Below are positions 1-9,324 of a stretch of 64,000 nucleotides of DNA, piece by piece; the stretch's first letter is position 1; every line of letters begins with the position of its first letter. The notes beneath the pieces are model-generated. The model was not told where the DNA came from. It saw only the letters and a list, made by a program, of their open reading frames with translations, and did not search any database. Origin of the DNA: an uncultured Emticicia sp. (GTDB lineage Bacteria; Bacteroidota; Bacteroidia; Cytophagales; Spirosomataceae). A program made the position numbers and the translations under genes. The DNA is taken from the NCBI RefSeq assembly GCF_937903345.1, contig NZ_CALCZQ010000063.1, positions 1-64,000 on the forward strand, written 5' to 3'.

Positions 1-473
1 TACGCACTTTAGTTGCTGCTGGCAAACAATCGTTTCAACGCATTTTATATACACTTGAAAATGCCCAAGCCAGCGGAGATTGGAAAAATAGCGACCCAAA
101 ATTTCCGACATTTCAACTAAAACAAAAAGAGGTTATCATTATTGCCTCTGATTTTCTACAAGTCAACAATGAATGGATTCAATTAATAAAAAACTTAGCA
201 AATCCACACCGAGAAGTGATAATTTTTCAAGTTTTGGGAAAACAAGAATTAGATTTTAATCTCAAAGGCTTTTATCGTTTCAAGGATTTAGAATCTGGAA
301 AAGAAATAGAATTACAGGCGGAAAATATCAAAGATGAATTTAGGAAAAATGCCGAAAATTATTTTAAAAACTTAAAAGATGCCTTGCAGATTCCGTTCGT
401 TCATCTGGTCAGAACAGACTTTGAAGCACCAATTGCCAGCGTTATTACAGAATCAATTAAAAATAAAAAATAG
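1..473 (+). CDS. DUF58 domain-containing protein (C-terminal part, runs off the window start)
   Basis: An open frame beginning at base 3 codes for the last 156 residues of a protein whose start lies outside the window. The segment REVIIFQVLGKQELDF followed by a short LESGKEI stretch and VHLVRTDFEAP is typical of the C-terminal half of Bacteroidota DUF58 proteins, which have a von Willebrand A-like fold. It lies 55 bases upstream of a BatA-domain protein on the same strand. That is the standard order of MoxR-DUF58-BatA membrane-complex operons, usually linked to envelope stress or protein maturation. The internal ATG at 216 should not be taken as the start, because coding continues upstream without a stop. 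The family call rests on the C-terminal part and the neighbourhood only. Confidence 0.8.
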   Translation, partial: RTLVAAGKQSFQRILYTLENAQASGDWKNSDPKFPTFQLKQKEVIIIASDFLQVNNEWIQLIKNLANPHREVIIFQVLGKQELDFNLKGFYRFKDLESGKEIELQAENIKDEFRKNAENYFKNLKDALQIPFVHLVRTDFEAPIASVITESIKNKK

Positions 474-528
474 AAATTTTTAGGTAAGGGCGATTTCGTC
501 GAAAATCATATTTCGTAAATTACATAAC

Positions 529-1731
529 ATGGAATTCATAAATCCTTTGATGCTTTGGGGGGCCATAGCGATTTCAATTCCCATAATTGTACATTTTTGG
601 CATCAAAAGAAAGGAAAAATCCTTGAATGGGCTACCACACAATGGTTAGTCGAAAAGAATTTGCAACAATCAAGCGGCATTCGGCTCGATAATATTTTAT
701 TGCTGATTCTAAGGTGTTTGCTTTTGCTTGCATTATGTTTTTTCTTGAGTAAACCGTTCTTAAAATGGTTGAACAATGATAAAACAGCGAAGAAAATCCA
801 TCTTATTCAGCCCAACAAATTAGTTACAGAAAACTATAAATTTGAAATTAAAGAAGCCCTAAAAAAAGGAGAAAAATGTTATTGGATTCATTCCAATATC
901 CAACAGATTCAAGACCCTAAACAATTACCAATTCAAGAATCATTTGATGCAAGTTTACTACAAAAAAGCATTAATAATCTTAGACAAAATATTGATAATG
1001 AAACACTTGAGCTATACATAATCAATAATCAAAAGCTAAATCAATTTCCGCATATCTTCGTTCCAATAGCTTTTCGGACGCATGCAATTATAGATTCGAG
1101 TTCATTTCAAAATCAAGATTTCATTACATTTTCGGACAACAAAAATTTATTTGTGAATGAAAAAAATGAACTCGTCAATCAAACTATTTCTGCAAAAAAT
1201 GGCAAAGAAAAGCACGACGGAGCAATCAATGTTTTGATACAAAATAATGATGCAAGCGAAACCCAAAGTATCAAAGCGGCCTTGAAAGCTCTCAAAGAAA
1301 TTTATCAGTTTGAATTTCAGATTGATGAAAAATCTGAACCCAATAAATTGTATGATGTAATCTTTTCTAACAAAATTATTCCCGAAAATAGAAACAAGCC
1401 TACTTTATATATTTTTTCTGATGCTGTTAAATTTAAAAGTCAAGACTTAAATGAAGAAAATGTTATTTTATTTCAAAATCAAATAAAACCCCAAACCTCT
1501 GAACTGGTTTTTAATGGAAACTTACCCGAATTTTTGGGTGAGCGAATGATAAAACATTTTGGTTTACAAAACTCCAATCAGCCAATGAGCAAAAAGCAAA
1601 TTGATGCTTTATTTAAGGTGCAGGAATATCCAAAACAAGCAGCAAATGCGTGGTTTTCTGAAAGTATTTTACTCATTTTTATTATATTATTGAGCATTGA
1701 AAGATGGCTGGCCATTCATAAAAACGCATGA
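529..1731 (+). CDS. BatA domain-containing membrane protein
   Basis: This 400-residue protein begins with the N-terminal double-transmembrane BatA module (TIGR02226-like): FINPLMLWGAIAISIPIIVHFW, a basic linker, then a second helix around residues 65-83 (LLLILRCLLLLALCFFLSKP). A long hydrophilic region of about 280 residues follows and probably faces the periplasm. A third membrane segment lies near the C-terminus (residues about 375-392). In this family the N-terminal pair of helices anchors a vWA-like or related domain that works with MoxR and DUF58 proteins. No clear metal-binding MIDAS motif is visible. Its stop codon overlaps the next start as ATGA, so the two genes are translationally coupled. 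Confidence 0.85.
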   Translation: MEFINPLMLWGAIAISIPIIVHFWHQKKGKILEWATTQWLVEKNLQQSSGIRLDNILLLILRCLLLLALCFFLSKPFLKWLNNDKTAKKIHLIQPNKLVTENYKFEIKEALKKGEKCYWIHSNIQQIQDPKQLPIQESFDASLLQKSINNLRQNIDNETLELYIINNQKLNQFPHIFVPIAFRTHAIIDSSSFQNQDFITFSDNKNLFVNEKNELVNQTISAKNGKEKHDGAINVLIQNNDASETQSIKAALKALKEIYQFEFQIDEKSEPNKLYDVIFSNKIIPENRNKPTLYIFSDAVKFKSQDLNEENVILFQNQIKPQTSELVFNGNLPEFLGERMIKHFGLQNSNQPMSKKQIDALFKVQEYPKQAANAWFSESILLIFIILLSIERWLAIHKNA

Positions 1732-3935
1732 ACGAACTGAAACAAATCATAGCGAAAGTAAATTTTCAACTATACGCAGCTGCAACGCTGATGTGCTTAT
1801 TGTCGGCAGGTTCGGTGTATTTTTTAATACTTTTATTCATAAAACATACGCTTTTTGCGAAATTCGGAGGAATTTTAACTTTCATAGGAATAGCATTCTG
1901 GCTAAAACTTTTTAAGAATAAGAAAAAAGAAGCTGTTCAACTCATTCATAAAAAACTTGGTGTTACCGAATATAGCCTTGAATTATTAAGCATTGAACAA
2001 CCAAATTCAGCTCAACAACTCCAACTCGAAAGACTTTTATCTAAATCTAATCTCCAAACTCCTTGGGCGATTGACTCTAAAATTTCTTTCTTTTTATTGG
2101 CTTTCGTGGCATCCATTTTAGCGTATTTATTTATACCGAAACTGAATTTTTATCAGAACAACTTTATTGATGACAAACAAGGCAATACATTAATTTCAAC
2201 TGAAAAAACAGCACAAATACCAACATTCGTTTCGGCAAAATTAAGTATTAATCCTCCCTCCTACACAGGTTTATCAAACACAAATTCTGAAAATATGAAT
2301 GCCTCCGCTATTAGTGGTTCGATATTAAAATGGCGTTTGGAATTTTCTTCTTCACAAGATTTGTCAGTAAAGTTGAGTAATAATCGAGGTGAAGAAATCT
2401 CTCTCAAAAAAATTGTTGATAAATTTGAATATGCTGACCAACTGATTAGTTCGGGTTTATACACTTTCAAGGCTTTTTGGCACGATTCTTTGGTATATCA
2501 GTCGGATTACTATCGTTTGGAAGCGATTCCTGATTTAGCCCCTAAAATCGAACCAAGTTCAAAAGAATTATATAAGTTACATTTCTTAAAAGACAAAAAA
2601 AACGTCCAGATTTCAGCCAAAATCTCAGACGATTTTCTGGTCAATCAAGCCTTTATTGTGGCAACTTTGGCACGTGGTTCGGGCGAAAACGTAAAATTCA
2701 GAGAAGTGAAATTTCCGATTGCTCAGAGTAATTTTAAACAAGCCAGTATTTCCAAAAACATTGATTTAAAAGCCCTCAATTTCGCTCCTGGCGATGAACT
2801 TTATTACTACTGGGCAGCATTCGATAATAAACTACCAACACCAAACTATACAAAATCGGATACTTATTTTATCGTTTACAAAGATACCTCGCAGACCGAA
2901 GAAGCCGATTTGGCAACAATGGCAATGAATATTATGCCCGAATATTTCAGAAGTCAACGCCAAATTATTATTGATACCGAAAAGTTGATTGCAAAGCGGA
3001 AGAAATTGGGTAAGGAAGATTTCAATAGTACTTCCAACGAAATCGGTTTCGACCAAAAAGCCCTCAGATTACGCTACGGACAATATTTGGGCGAAGAGGA
3101 GGAAAGTTCAATAGGTGGTGTAAATGCACTTCCAAGCAATGTAGAAACTGATGGCGATATGCTGAAAGGCTTCCGACACGACCATGATGAAGGCGAAGGC
3201 GACCACGAAGATGGTGAAAAGCACGAAGAACATGAGCATCAGCACGGTGCAGAAAACCCGAATGAAAGCGACCCAGTGGCAAGTCTTTTGGCGGAGTATG
3301 TTCACTCGCACGATGATGGAGAAGCTAATACTTATTACGAACAGTCGACTCGGAGTTTGTTGAAAAGTGCTTTGGAACAAATGTGGCAATCGGAATTGCA
3401 TTTACGAATGTACGAACCCGAAAAAGCGATGCCGTTTGAGAAAAAAGCATTAGAATTATTGAAATCAGCCCAACAAAAAGCCCGAACTTTTGTCAAGAAA
3501 ACGAGTTTCGACCCTCCACCAATCAAAGAAAAAGAAAAACGCATGACGGGTGAGCTGACCAAGTTTAATGCCCAATTTAAGTACGAAAAAAACTATACAC
3601 AACAGCAAATAGAAAGTTTAATTGCGGAGGTCATAGGCATCGTTGAAGCCAAAACCGAAGGCAAAAAATTGGGTGGATTACAAAAGCAAAAAGTCTTGGA
3701 ATTGAGTTCGGCTTTGGGCAATAAAGTAGTTAATAGTAGTTTATCAAATTGGTCAATTTTGAGCTATATACAAAATATAATTAATGACAAAGACCTTTCA
3801 AAAAAAGCAATTTTTTCATTGAAAACCAAACTTTATCAACTGATAAACAAGAATTTACCGAATAACAACACTCCTAAAAATGCCTCCTATTTAAGCGATA
3901 AGAAATTAGAAAAAGCATTTTGGAAAAACTTTTAA
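1728..3935 (+). CDS. DUF4175-like membrane protein with a His/Asp/Glu-rich segment
   Basis: This 735-residue protein starts on the ATGA overlap with the BatA-domain gene. It has two adjacent N-terminal membrane helices (residues about 10-60), a third at about 112-132, and then a large, probably periplasmic region. Residues about 240-380 resemble the beta-rich part of DUF4175 proteins found in Bacteroidota BatA operons. A long charged, helix-prone C-terminal half follows. A striking run of His, Asp and Glu lies at about residues 482-545, with motifs such as HDHDEGEGDHEDGE and HEEHEHQHG. This could bind metal ions, but that is inference. The gene sits mid-operon and probably contributes a structural subunit to the membrane complex. 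The molecular function is unknown. Confidence 0.75.
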   Translation: MNELKQIIAKVNFQLYAAATLMCLLSAGSVYFLILLFIKHTLFAKFGGILTFIGIAFWLKLFKNKKKEAVQLIHKKLGVTEYSLELLSIEQPNSAQQLQLERLLSKSNLQTPWAIDSKISFFLLAFVASILAYLFIPKLNFYQNNFIDDKQGNTLISTEKTAQIPTFVSAKLSINPPSYTGLSNTNSENMNASAISGSILKWRLEFSSSQDLSVKLSNNRGEEISLKKIVDKFEYADQLISSGLYTFKAFWHDSLVYQSDYYRLEAIPDLAPKIEPSSKELYKLHFLKDKKNVQISAKISDDFLVNQAFIVATLARGSGENVKFREVKFPIAQSNFKQASISKNIDLKALNFAPGDELYYYWAAFDNKLPTPNYTKSDTYFIVYKDTSQTEEADLATMAMNIMPEYFRSQRQIIIDTEKLIAKRKKLGKEDFNSTSNEIGFDQKALRLRYGQYLGEEEESSIGGVNALPSNVETDGDMLKGFRHDHDEGEGDHEDGEKHEEHEHQHGAENPNESDPVASLLAEYVHSHDDGEANTYYEQSTRSLLKSALEQMWQSELHLRMYEPEKAMPFEKKALELLKSAQQKARTFVKKTSFDPPPIKEKEKRMTGELTKFNAQFKYEKNYTQQQIESLIAEVIGIVEAKTEGKKLGGLQKQKVLELSSALGNKVVNSSLSNWSILSYIQNIINDKDLSKKAIFSLKTKLYQLINKNLPNNNTPKNASYLSDKKLEKAFWKNF

Positions 3936-3940
3936 ATCAA

Positions 3941-3994
3941 TTTTAACCACAATTGACACAATAGATTTTACAATAGACACTATCGTGGTTAAAA
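3941..3994 (+). other. Long-loop hairpin between two operon genes
   Basis: A perfect 10-bp inverted repeat (TTTTAACCAC at 3941-3950 and GTGGTTAAAA at 3985-3994) flanks a 34-base loop that contains two copies of ACAATAGA. It occupies most of the 72-base gap between the DUF4175-like gene and the next membrane-protein gene. There is no good T-run after the second arm, so it may be an mRNA-processing or stability element rather than a terminator. Confidence 0.4.
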
Positions 3995-4007
3995 ATAATT
4001 CGTAATA

Positions 4008-5633
4008 ATGACTCATAATATACTGAATTTTACAATTTACGATTGGCTACTTGCCATTGGATTAGTCATTTTATTGGCAGTTCAGCTGGTAGCTCTGAGG
4101 AAGAAAAAAGCTAGTAAAATTAAGATTGGCTTAAATATATTGTTGTGGTTAAGTATCTGTATGTTAGTAATTAATCCTTCTTGGACGAAATCGGCAGATA
4201 CCAGTAAAATCTTGATTTATAGTGAAGGAATCTCTAATAAAACTATCCAAAAAACAAAAGATAGTCTAAAAATCGGTGAGGTGTTTTCTCAGAAAGAATT
4301 CAATCGACGAGTTGACGAAAATATTGTTTTTACTTCAAAACTAGGTAAAATTTGTTTTTTAGGTCAAGATGCTTCGCCCGAAATATTGAGTAAAATTGGT
4401 CAACATTCCATTTCATGGATTCCTTATTTCAAAACAGAGGAGGTAAAAGATATTCATTGGAATGCTATTATTCGAAAAGGAGAAATGCAGGAAGTTGCTG
4501 GCAAAATCGAACTTTCAGAACCAAAAACAATAAAAGTAAAATTCGGTAATCAAGTTTTAGATAGTTTGAAATTACCAAAAGGTTTTTCGAGTTTTAGTCT
4601 CAATTTTCCAACTTTCTCGATTGGGCGAACTTCATTAAACTTAGAATTAGACCAAAAACTATTACAAACCATAGATTTTTACGGCATAAAAAATCAGCCC
4701 AATAATATCCTTTTTATTTTAAGTAATCCAGATTTTGAAAGTAAAACGTTGGCCGATTGGCTCGGAAAAAATGGAAATAAAGTTGAAATTCAGACAACAA
4801 TTGCAAAAAACACCTTAAATAATGTTTCCATTAATCAAACCAAAAAGACTTTTTCACCAGATATTATCATTACCGACCCATCGAATGCAGGAAACAGTTT
4901 AGTAAAAAAAGCATTTACGGAAGGTAAAAGTATTTTATTTATAAATTTCGAAAATCCTGAACTAGCTGCGAAAAGTATCAATCAAAATTTGGGTACAAAA
5001 TGGAAATTGAAGCGAATAAGTACGCAAGAAAACCGCCCTATTTCGCAGGAATTAACGGCACATCCATACGAATTTGAGCCAAATATGCTACAAAAGTCAG
5101 TTTTTGATTATCCGATTGCGATTCAGAAAAAAACTGGAAAAGTAGGCATAAGTTTGCTCAATGAAACATTTCCGCTCATGCTTAGTGGAGATAGTTTAAC
5201 TTACGCACGCATTTGGCAAAGTGCCTTTCAAGCATTAAATCCTTCAATCGATAATAATATTGAGGTAAATGCTCCAATTTTTCAAGATGTAAAAAAAGAG
5301 ATTGTTTTAAATTCTTCAATTTTACAAAAAAAGTTAAATCTTGAAAATGATACTATCAAAACCACTCCATCGGCAATTAATCCAGCTACTTCAAGAACTA
5401 CCTATACTTTCCGAAAAACTGGTTGGCAGCCATTCCAAGATTCATTAGAAGTTTATGTTGAATCCAACCAAAGTACCTTGGCAAAAACAAATTTAATAAA
5501 ACCTTATTTAAAAGCTGATGCCATTTCAGTAAGTTCTGAGCAGAAATTGCAAGTATTTTTGCCCGAATGGGCTTGGTTTTTAATTATTTTATTGATTTTG
5601 ACAGGGCTTTGGGTGGAGGCGAAGGTTAGGTGA
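4008..5633 (+). CDS. BatA-operon membrane protein of unknown function
   Basis: This 541-residue protein has two N-terminal membrane helices (residues about 12-28 and 43-60) and one at the C-terminus (about 520-537), with about 450 soluble residues between them. This is the topology of the fourth membrane protein commonly seen after the DUF58, BatA-domain and DUF4175-like genes. The stretch NNILFILSNPDFESKTLADW and the following DIIITDPSN suggest an alpha/beta, amidotransferase-like fold as in related operons, but I see no complete catalytic triad. It is the last gene of the operon and is followed by a weak hairpin terminator. I recognise it by position and topology rather than by a named domain. 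Confidence 0.7.
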   Translation: MTHNILNFTIYDWLLAIGLVILLAVQLVALRKKKASKIKIGLNILLWLSICMLVINPSWTKSADTSKILIYSEGISNKTIQKTKDSLKIGEVFSQKEFNRRVDENIVFTSKLGKICFLGQDASPEILSKIGQHSISWIPYFKTEEVKDIHWNAIIRKGEMQEVAGKIELSEPKTIKVKFGNQVLDSLKLPKGFSSFSLNFPTFSIGRTSLNLELDQKLLQTIDFYGIKNQPNNILFILSNPDFESKTLADWLGKNGNKVEIQTTIAKNTLNNVSINQTKKTFSPDIIITDPSNAGNSLVKKAFTEGKSILFINFENPELAAKSINQNLGTKWKLKRISTQENRPISQELTAHPYEFEPNMLQKSVFDYPIAIQKKTGKVGISLLNETFPLMLSGDSLTYARIWQSAFQALNPSIDNNIEVNAPIFQDVKKEIVLNSSILQKKLNLENDTIKTTPSAINPATSRTTYTFRKTGWQPFQDSLEVYVESNQSTLAKTNLIKPYLKADAISVSSEQKLQVFLPEWAWFLIILLILTGLWVEAKVR

Positions 5634-5668
5634 AGAATACAAAGGTCGGAGCGGTTTAAAAACGCCTC

Positions 5669-5700
5669 AAAGTTGACAAGTATATTGCAACTTTTGTGAA
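5669..5700 (+). terminator. Weak hairpin after the BatA-type operon
   Basis: AAAGTTG (5669-5675) pairs with CAACTTT (5688-5694) around a 12-base loop and is followed by TGTG rather than a long T-run. Its position 36 bases after the last gene fits a weak intrinsic terminator. Confidence 0.35.
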
Positions 5701-5711
5701 ATGACTAAATC

Positions 5712-5865
5712 TTAGTCGCCTTCATCCGAAAGGATTTGCCCCATAATTCGGTGGTATTCCGAATTACTTGGATTTACTTCTATGAGCGTTTTAAGAATTG
5801 GTTTTGCTTACGAAAATTTGCCTTTTTCGCAGAGGGCAACGATTTTTTTGTAGTAAGATTCTTGT
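5712..5865 (-). pseudogene. Remnant of a TPR-repeat protein
   Basis: Read on the minus strand, 5865 to 5712 gives ESYYKKIVALCEKGKFS, a TAA stop, then AKPILKTLIEVNPSNSEYHR and IMGQILSDEGD, ending in TAA. This is a recognisable tetratricopeptide pattern: a helix with EAKPIL-like spacing, then NPSNSEYHRIMGQ and DEGD. The internal TAA sits where a Glu codon (GAA) is expected in such repeats. A TGA lies just upstream in the same frame. The fragment has no start codon and no downstream repeats, so it is a decayed gene piece between the BatA-type operon and acs. The family resemblance is by eye, and the full original gene cannot be reconstructed. Confidence 0.5.
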
Positions 5866-6121
5866 CAGATGACTGCAGGAATATCAAGCTAAACTATAAC
5901 AAAACCTTGGTCAATAAATACTTTTGGCGTGAGGGGATTGAAAGTGTAAAATTTTTGCAAAGTACTTATAATCAACAATTTACTCCATTTTTACTTCACA
6001 GAGCTCAGGAAAGATAGAAAACTGCTGATTTGTCAAATGGAAAAAAAATCACATTTCCGTTAACACCAAAAGTAAGCATTAGTTGTGTAGATTTTGCTAT
6101 TGGATTTGGTAATTTTTGAAA

Positions 6122-6169
6122 AATAAAAAAGCCAAATTTTAAAGTAAAAGCTCTAAAACTTGACTTTTT
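6122..6169 (-). terminator. Rho-independent terminator of acs
   Basis: On the minus strand a 14-bp stem (6167-6154 with 6141-6128, two G-U pairs) is followed directly by a T-rich run. It begins about 20 bases after the acs stop codon. Confidence 0.75.
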
Positions 6170-6188
6170 ATTCAAAATCTACAAACTT

Positions 6189-8090
6189 TTATCTCATCGC
6201 ATCAGCTCCATTCTTAATATCTTCAACCACCGTTGGGTCGAGCAGTGTTGAAATATCACCGAGATTTGACGTTTCGCCTTCGGCAATTTTACGTAAGATT
6301 CTTCGCATGATTTTCCCCGAACGTGTTTTTGGTAAACCGGTAACAAACTGAATTTTATCAGGTTTTGCGATTGGCCCAATCACACGAGAAACTGTTGCCA
6401 GAATATCTTTACGCTTCAATTCTTCGTCATGAACCATACCTTCGCAGATTACATAAGCATAAATTCCTTGCCCTTTGATGTCGTGCGGATAGCCCACGAT
6501 GGCACTTTCTACAACACCAGTGTGCATATTTATCGCATTTTCTACTTCGGCAGTACCTATTCTATGTCCCGAAATGTTAAGCACATCATCCACCCGACCA
6601 GTAATACGATAGAAGCCATTTTCGTCACGCATGGCACCATCGCCCGTAAAATATAAGTTTGGATATGCCGAGAAATAATTGGTACGACAACGCTCGTGGT
6701 CACCCCAAGTGGTACGTAAAATAGACGGCCACGGAAATTTAATACAAAGATTTCCGCTGACATTTCCTCCTAAAATCTCATTTCCTTGTTCATCAACCAA
6801 CATCATCTGTACGCCTGGAAGCGGTAAAGATGCCCACGCTGGCTTCAAAGGTGTAATTCCTGCCAAAGCCGAAATCATAATTCCACCAGTTTCGGTTTGC
6901 CACCAAGTATCTACAACTGGACATTTATCTTTACCGATATTTTTTGAATACCATTGCCAAGCTTCTTCGTTGATTGGCTCACCAACCGAACCTAAAACTT
7001 TGAGTGAGCTCAAATCTTTTCCTTCTACATATTCCAAACCAAAACCCATCAACGAACGAATGGCTGTTGGAGCGGTATAAAGGATATTAACCTTGTGTTT
7101 TTCAACAATATCCCAAAAACGACCTGCATCCGGATAAGTCGGAACTCCTTCAAACAGTACCGAAATTGCTCCTGAAGCCAACGGGCCGTAAACGATGTAT
7201 GAGTGGCCTGTTATCCAACCAATATCTGCCGTGCAAAAATGAACCATTCCTGGCTTATATTGGAAAACATTTTGGAATGTATAAGCCGTATAAACCATGT
7301 AACCACCGCAAGTTTGTACTACACCTTTTGGTTTTCCTGTCGATCCTGAAGTATAAAGAATAAAAAGGGGGTCTTCTGAGTCCATTTCTTCGGCAGGACA
7401 ATCGCTTGTTACATGTTTTTCTTCTTCTTCCCACCAAACATCACGACCTTTAATCATACTTACAGGCGTGCGAGTGCGAGTAGCAACAATGACTTTTTTC
7501 ACCGATGGACAGCCAATCATAGCATCATCTACGGTATCTTTCATCGGAATCGCTTTGTTTCCACGCACTGCACCATCGGTTGTAACGACCGCCACACATT
7601 GCGAATCATTGATACGGTCAGCGATTGAAGTTGCCGAGAAACCACCAAAAACCACTGAATGAATCGCCCCGATTCTGGCACAAGCCAAAACCGCAATCGA
7701 CAGTTCAGGAATCATTGGCATATAAATACAAACACGGTCACCTTTTTGCACACCATTACGTTTCAAAACATTGGCAAAACGACATACACGCTCAAATAAT
7801 TGACGGTAGGTAAGTATAATGCTTTCTTCATTTGGGTCGTTGGGCTCCCAAATTATAGCGGGTTGGTTTGGCTTATCTTTTACATGACGGTCGAGACAGT
7901 TTTCAGTAATATTAAGTTTTCCGCCTACAAACCATTCGATTTTTGGTTCGCTGAAATTCCAGTTCAGTACTTTACTCCACGGCTTTTTCCATTCAAAATT
8001 ATTGGCCGCAATTTCGCCCCAAAAATCTTCAGGACTTTCTACGCTCTTTTTATAAGCTTCTTCGTATTCTTCAAAAGAGTTGATTTTCAT
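6189..8090 (-). CDS. acs: Acetyl-CoA synthetase (AMP-forming)
   Basis: This 633-residue protein has the length of a full acetyl-CoA synthetase (EC 6.2.1.1). The enzyme activates acetate to acetyl-AMP and then acetyl-CoA in the cytoplasm. The ACAS N-terminal region is present (EEAYKKSVESPEDFWGEIA). The AMP-binding loop YTSGSTGKPKGV lies near residue 245, WWQTETGG is the adenylate-forming motif, and SGHRIGTAEVENA is the A8 hinge region. PKTRSGK at the C-terminus carries Lys593, the conserved residue that acetyltransferases modify in this family. The gene is monocistronic with its own terminator. The start at 8090 gives the usual N-terminus. Confidence 0.97.
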   Translation of the reverse strand: MKINSFEEYEEAYKKSVESPEDFWGEIAANNFEWKKPWSKVLNWNFSEPKIEWFVGGKLNITENCLDRHVKDKPNQPAIIWEPNDPNEESIILTYRQLFERVCRFANVLKRNGVQKGDRVCIYMPMIPELSIAVLACARIGAIHSVVFGGFSATSIADRINDSQCVAVVTTDGAVRGNKAIPMKDTVDDAMIGCPSVKKVIVATRTRTPVSMIKGRDVWWEEEEKHVTSDCPAEEMDSEDPLFILYTSGSTGKPKGVVQTCGGYMVYTAYTFQNVFQYKPGMVHFCTADIGWITGHSYIVYGPLASGAISVLFEGVPTYPDAGRFWDIVEKHKVNILYTAPTAIRSLMGFGLEYVEGKDLSSLKVLGSVGEPINEEAWQWYSKNIGKDKCPVVDTWWQTETGGIMISALAGITPLKPAWASLPLPGVQMMLVDEQGNEILGGNVSGNLCIKFPWPSILRTTWGDHERCRTNYFSAYPNLYFTGDGAMRDENGFYRITGRVDDVLNISGHRIGTAEVENAINMHTGVVESAIVGYPHDIKGQGIYAYVICEGMVHDEELKRKDILATVSRVIGPIAKPDKIQFVTGLPKTRSGKIMRRILRKIAEGETSNLGDISTLLDPTVVEDIKNGADAMR

Positions 8091-8160
8091 AGTAAATATA
8101 ATGAGTGAATAAATGAATTATTGAATGAGTAAATAGTTTTGCTTCATATTTGCTGATAAT

Positions 8161-9207
8161 CTACCCAGTAATCCAGCTACTTTTAGGTATTTTGCTTAAA
8201 ATAAATATGACTAAATAACAAATAATGGTCGTCAGAATAAATTGTGTTGTAATACCAATACTTGGGTGAATCCATTTGAAATTTATATAAAATTGACGTG
8301 ATAAAGTTTTCATCGGAATTAAGTGCATCAAATACATTCCATAGCTATATTTATCTAATTGAGCGGTAAAGGCGGGAAAAATCTCAATATTTAGTAAATT
8401 CTTAAAAGCTAAAAACGCTGAAATTGACATCATAATTACCGATGGACTTAAGTAATCATACAAACTTGCTTCATAAGTTTTGTTGTTTGATATAGTAGAG
8501 AAATAAATTCCTACAAAAGTAATAATCCAACTTATCAGAAAAACGGCTGATGCAATAATACCAACTTTTTTTGATGATAAATTGATTTGAAGGTTTCCTA
8601 AAAAATAGCCCAGCACAAAATAACCCAAATACCCTGAAAAATATCGAATTTCGAAATTGATTTTGATACTTAAAAATTTTTCAAAATATGGATAAATGGT
8701 GCAAGTTACCAACCACATTATTAAGAAATATTTTACTTCTTGGTCAGTTGCGTGCATAATCCATCGACTTACTACAGGCGAAAATAGATAGAGCCCCAAA
8801 AGCATATAAACAAACCACAAATGCCCCGAACCTCCTGCACCACCAGTTAGTATTTTTTTAAGAATATCAATAAACTCAAACTTTGTTTTTTCAGCAGGAA
8901 TTATTCCGAAATAATTTCCCCAGACCATAAAAATAATAGTCCAAAGTAAAAAAGGAATGAATATCCTGAAAAATCGCTTGGTCAGAAAATCTGTTAAGTT
9001 TTTGTATTTTCCTAAGAGTAAGTAACCAGAAAGCATAACAAATATAGGTACTGCGAATCTTCCAAAAGCATTTGAGGCATTACAAATCCACCACCAACTA
9101 TTGGGTATTTTTCCCAATAAATATATACCTCCTGCTGCACAATGAAGCATGATGACTGTAAGGGTTGCGAAAACTCTCAAATTAGAAATCCAGATTACTT
9201 TGGGCAT
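8161..9207 (-). CDS. Membrane acyltransferase, acyltransferase 3 family
   Basis: The protein consists almost entirely of about ten transmembrane helices. It carries the acyltransferase-3 signature NLRVFATLTVIMLHC at its N-terminus, where the His is the conserved catalytic residue, and YSYGMYLMHLIPM near the C-terminus. Members O-acetylate or succinylate extracellular polysaccharide, LPS or peptidoglycan, and the substrate here is unknown. An upstream in-frame ATG at 9324 would add 39 mostly charged residues. I prefer the ATG at 9207, which starts the protein as MPKVIWISNLR just before helix 1, as in relatives. Neighbours give no pathway hint. Confidence 0.85.
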   Translation of the reverse strand: MPKVIWISNLRVFATLTVIMLHCAAGGIYLLGKIPNSWWWICNASNAFGRFAVPIFVMLSGYLLLGKYKNLTDFLTKRFFRIFIPFLLWTIIFMVWGNYFGIIPAEKTKFEFIDILKKILTGGAGGSGHLWFVYMLLGLYLFSPVVSRWIMHATDQEVKYFLIMWLVTCTIYPYFEKFLSIKINFEIRYFSGYLGYFVLGYFLGNLQINLSSKKVGIIASAVFLISWIITFVGIYFSTISNNKTYEASLYDYLSPSVIMMSISAFLAFKNLLNIEIFPAFTAQLDKYSYGMYLMHLIPMKTLSRQFYINFKWIHPSIGITTQFILTTIICYLVIFILSKIPKSSWITG

Positions 9208-9324
9208 TTTTTGAATCGCTAATTTGGTATTATATTGAAAAACTTCAATTTTTCGATTACTGACATATTTTTCTTTTTCTATTACAATCTCTATTTTATT
9301 ATCTATATTATTACACACCGACAA

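Noticed and set aside
3064..3401. Minus-strand His-rich open frames opposite the DUF4175-like gene
   Set aside because: They mirror the His/Asp/Glu-rich codons on the plus strand and have no independent coding signs.
5736..6017. 93-codon plus-strand open frame after the BatA-type operon
   Set aside because: The opposite strand of the same bases encodes a recognisable TPR fragment with internal stops. The plus-strand frame is a chance reading of this relic.
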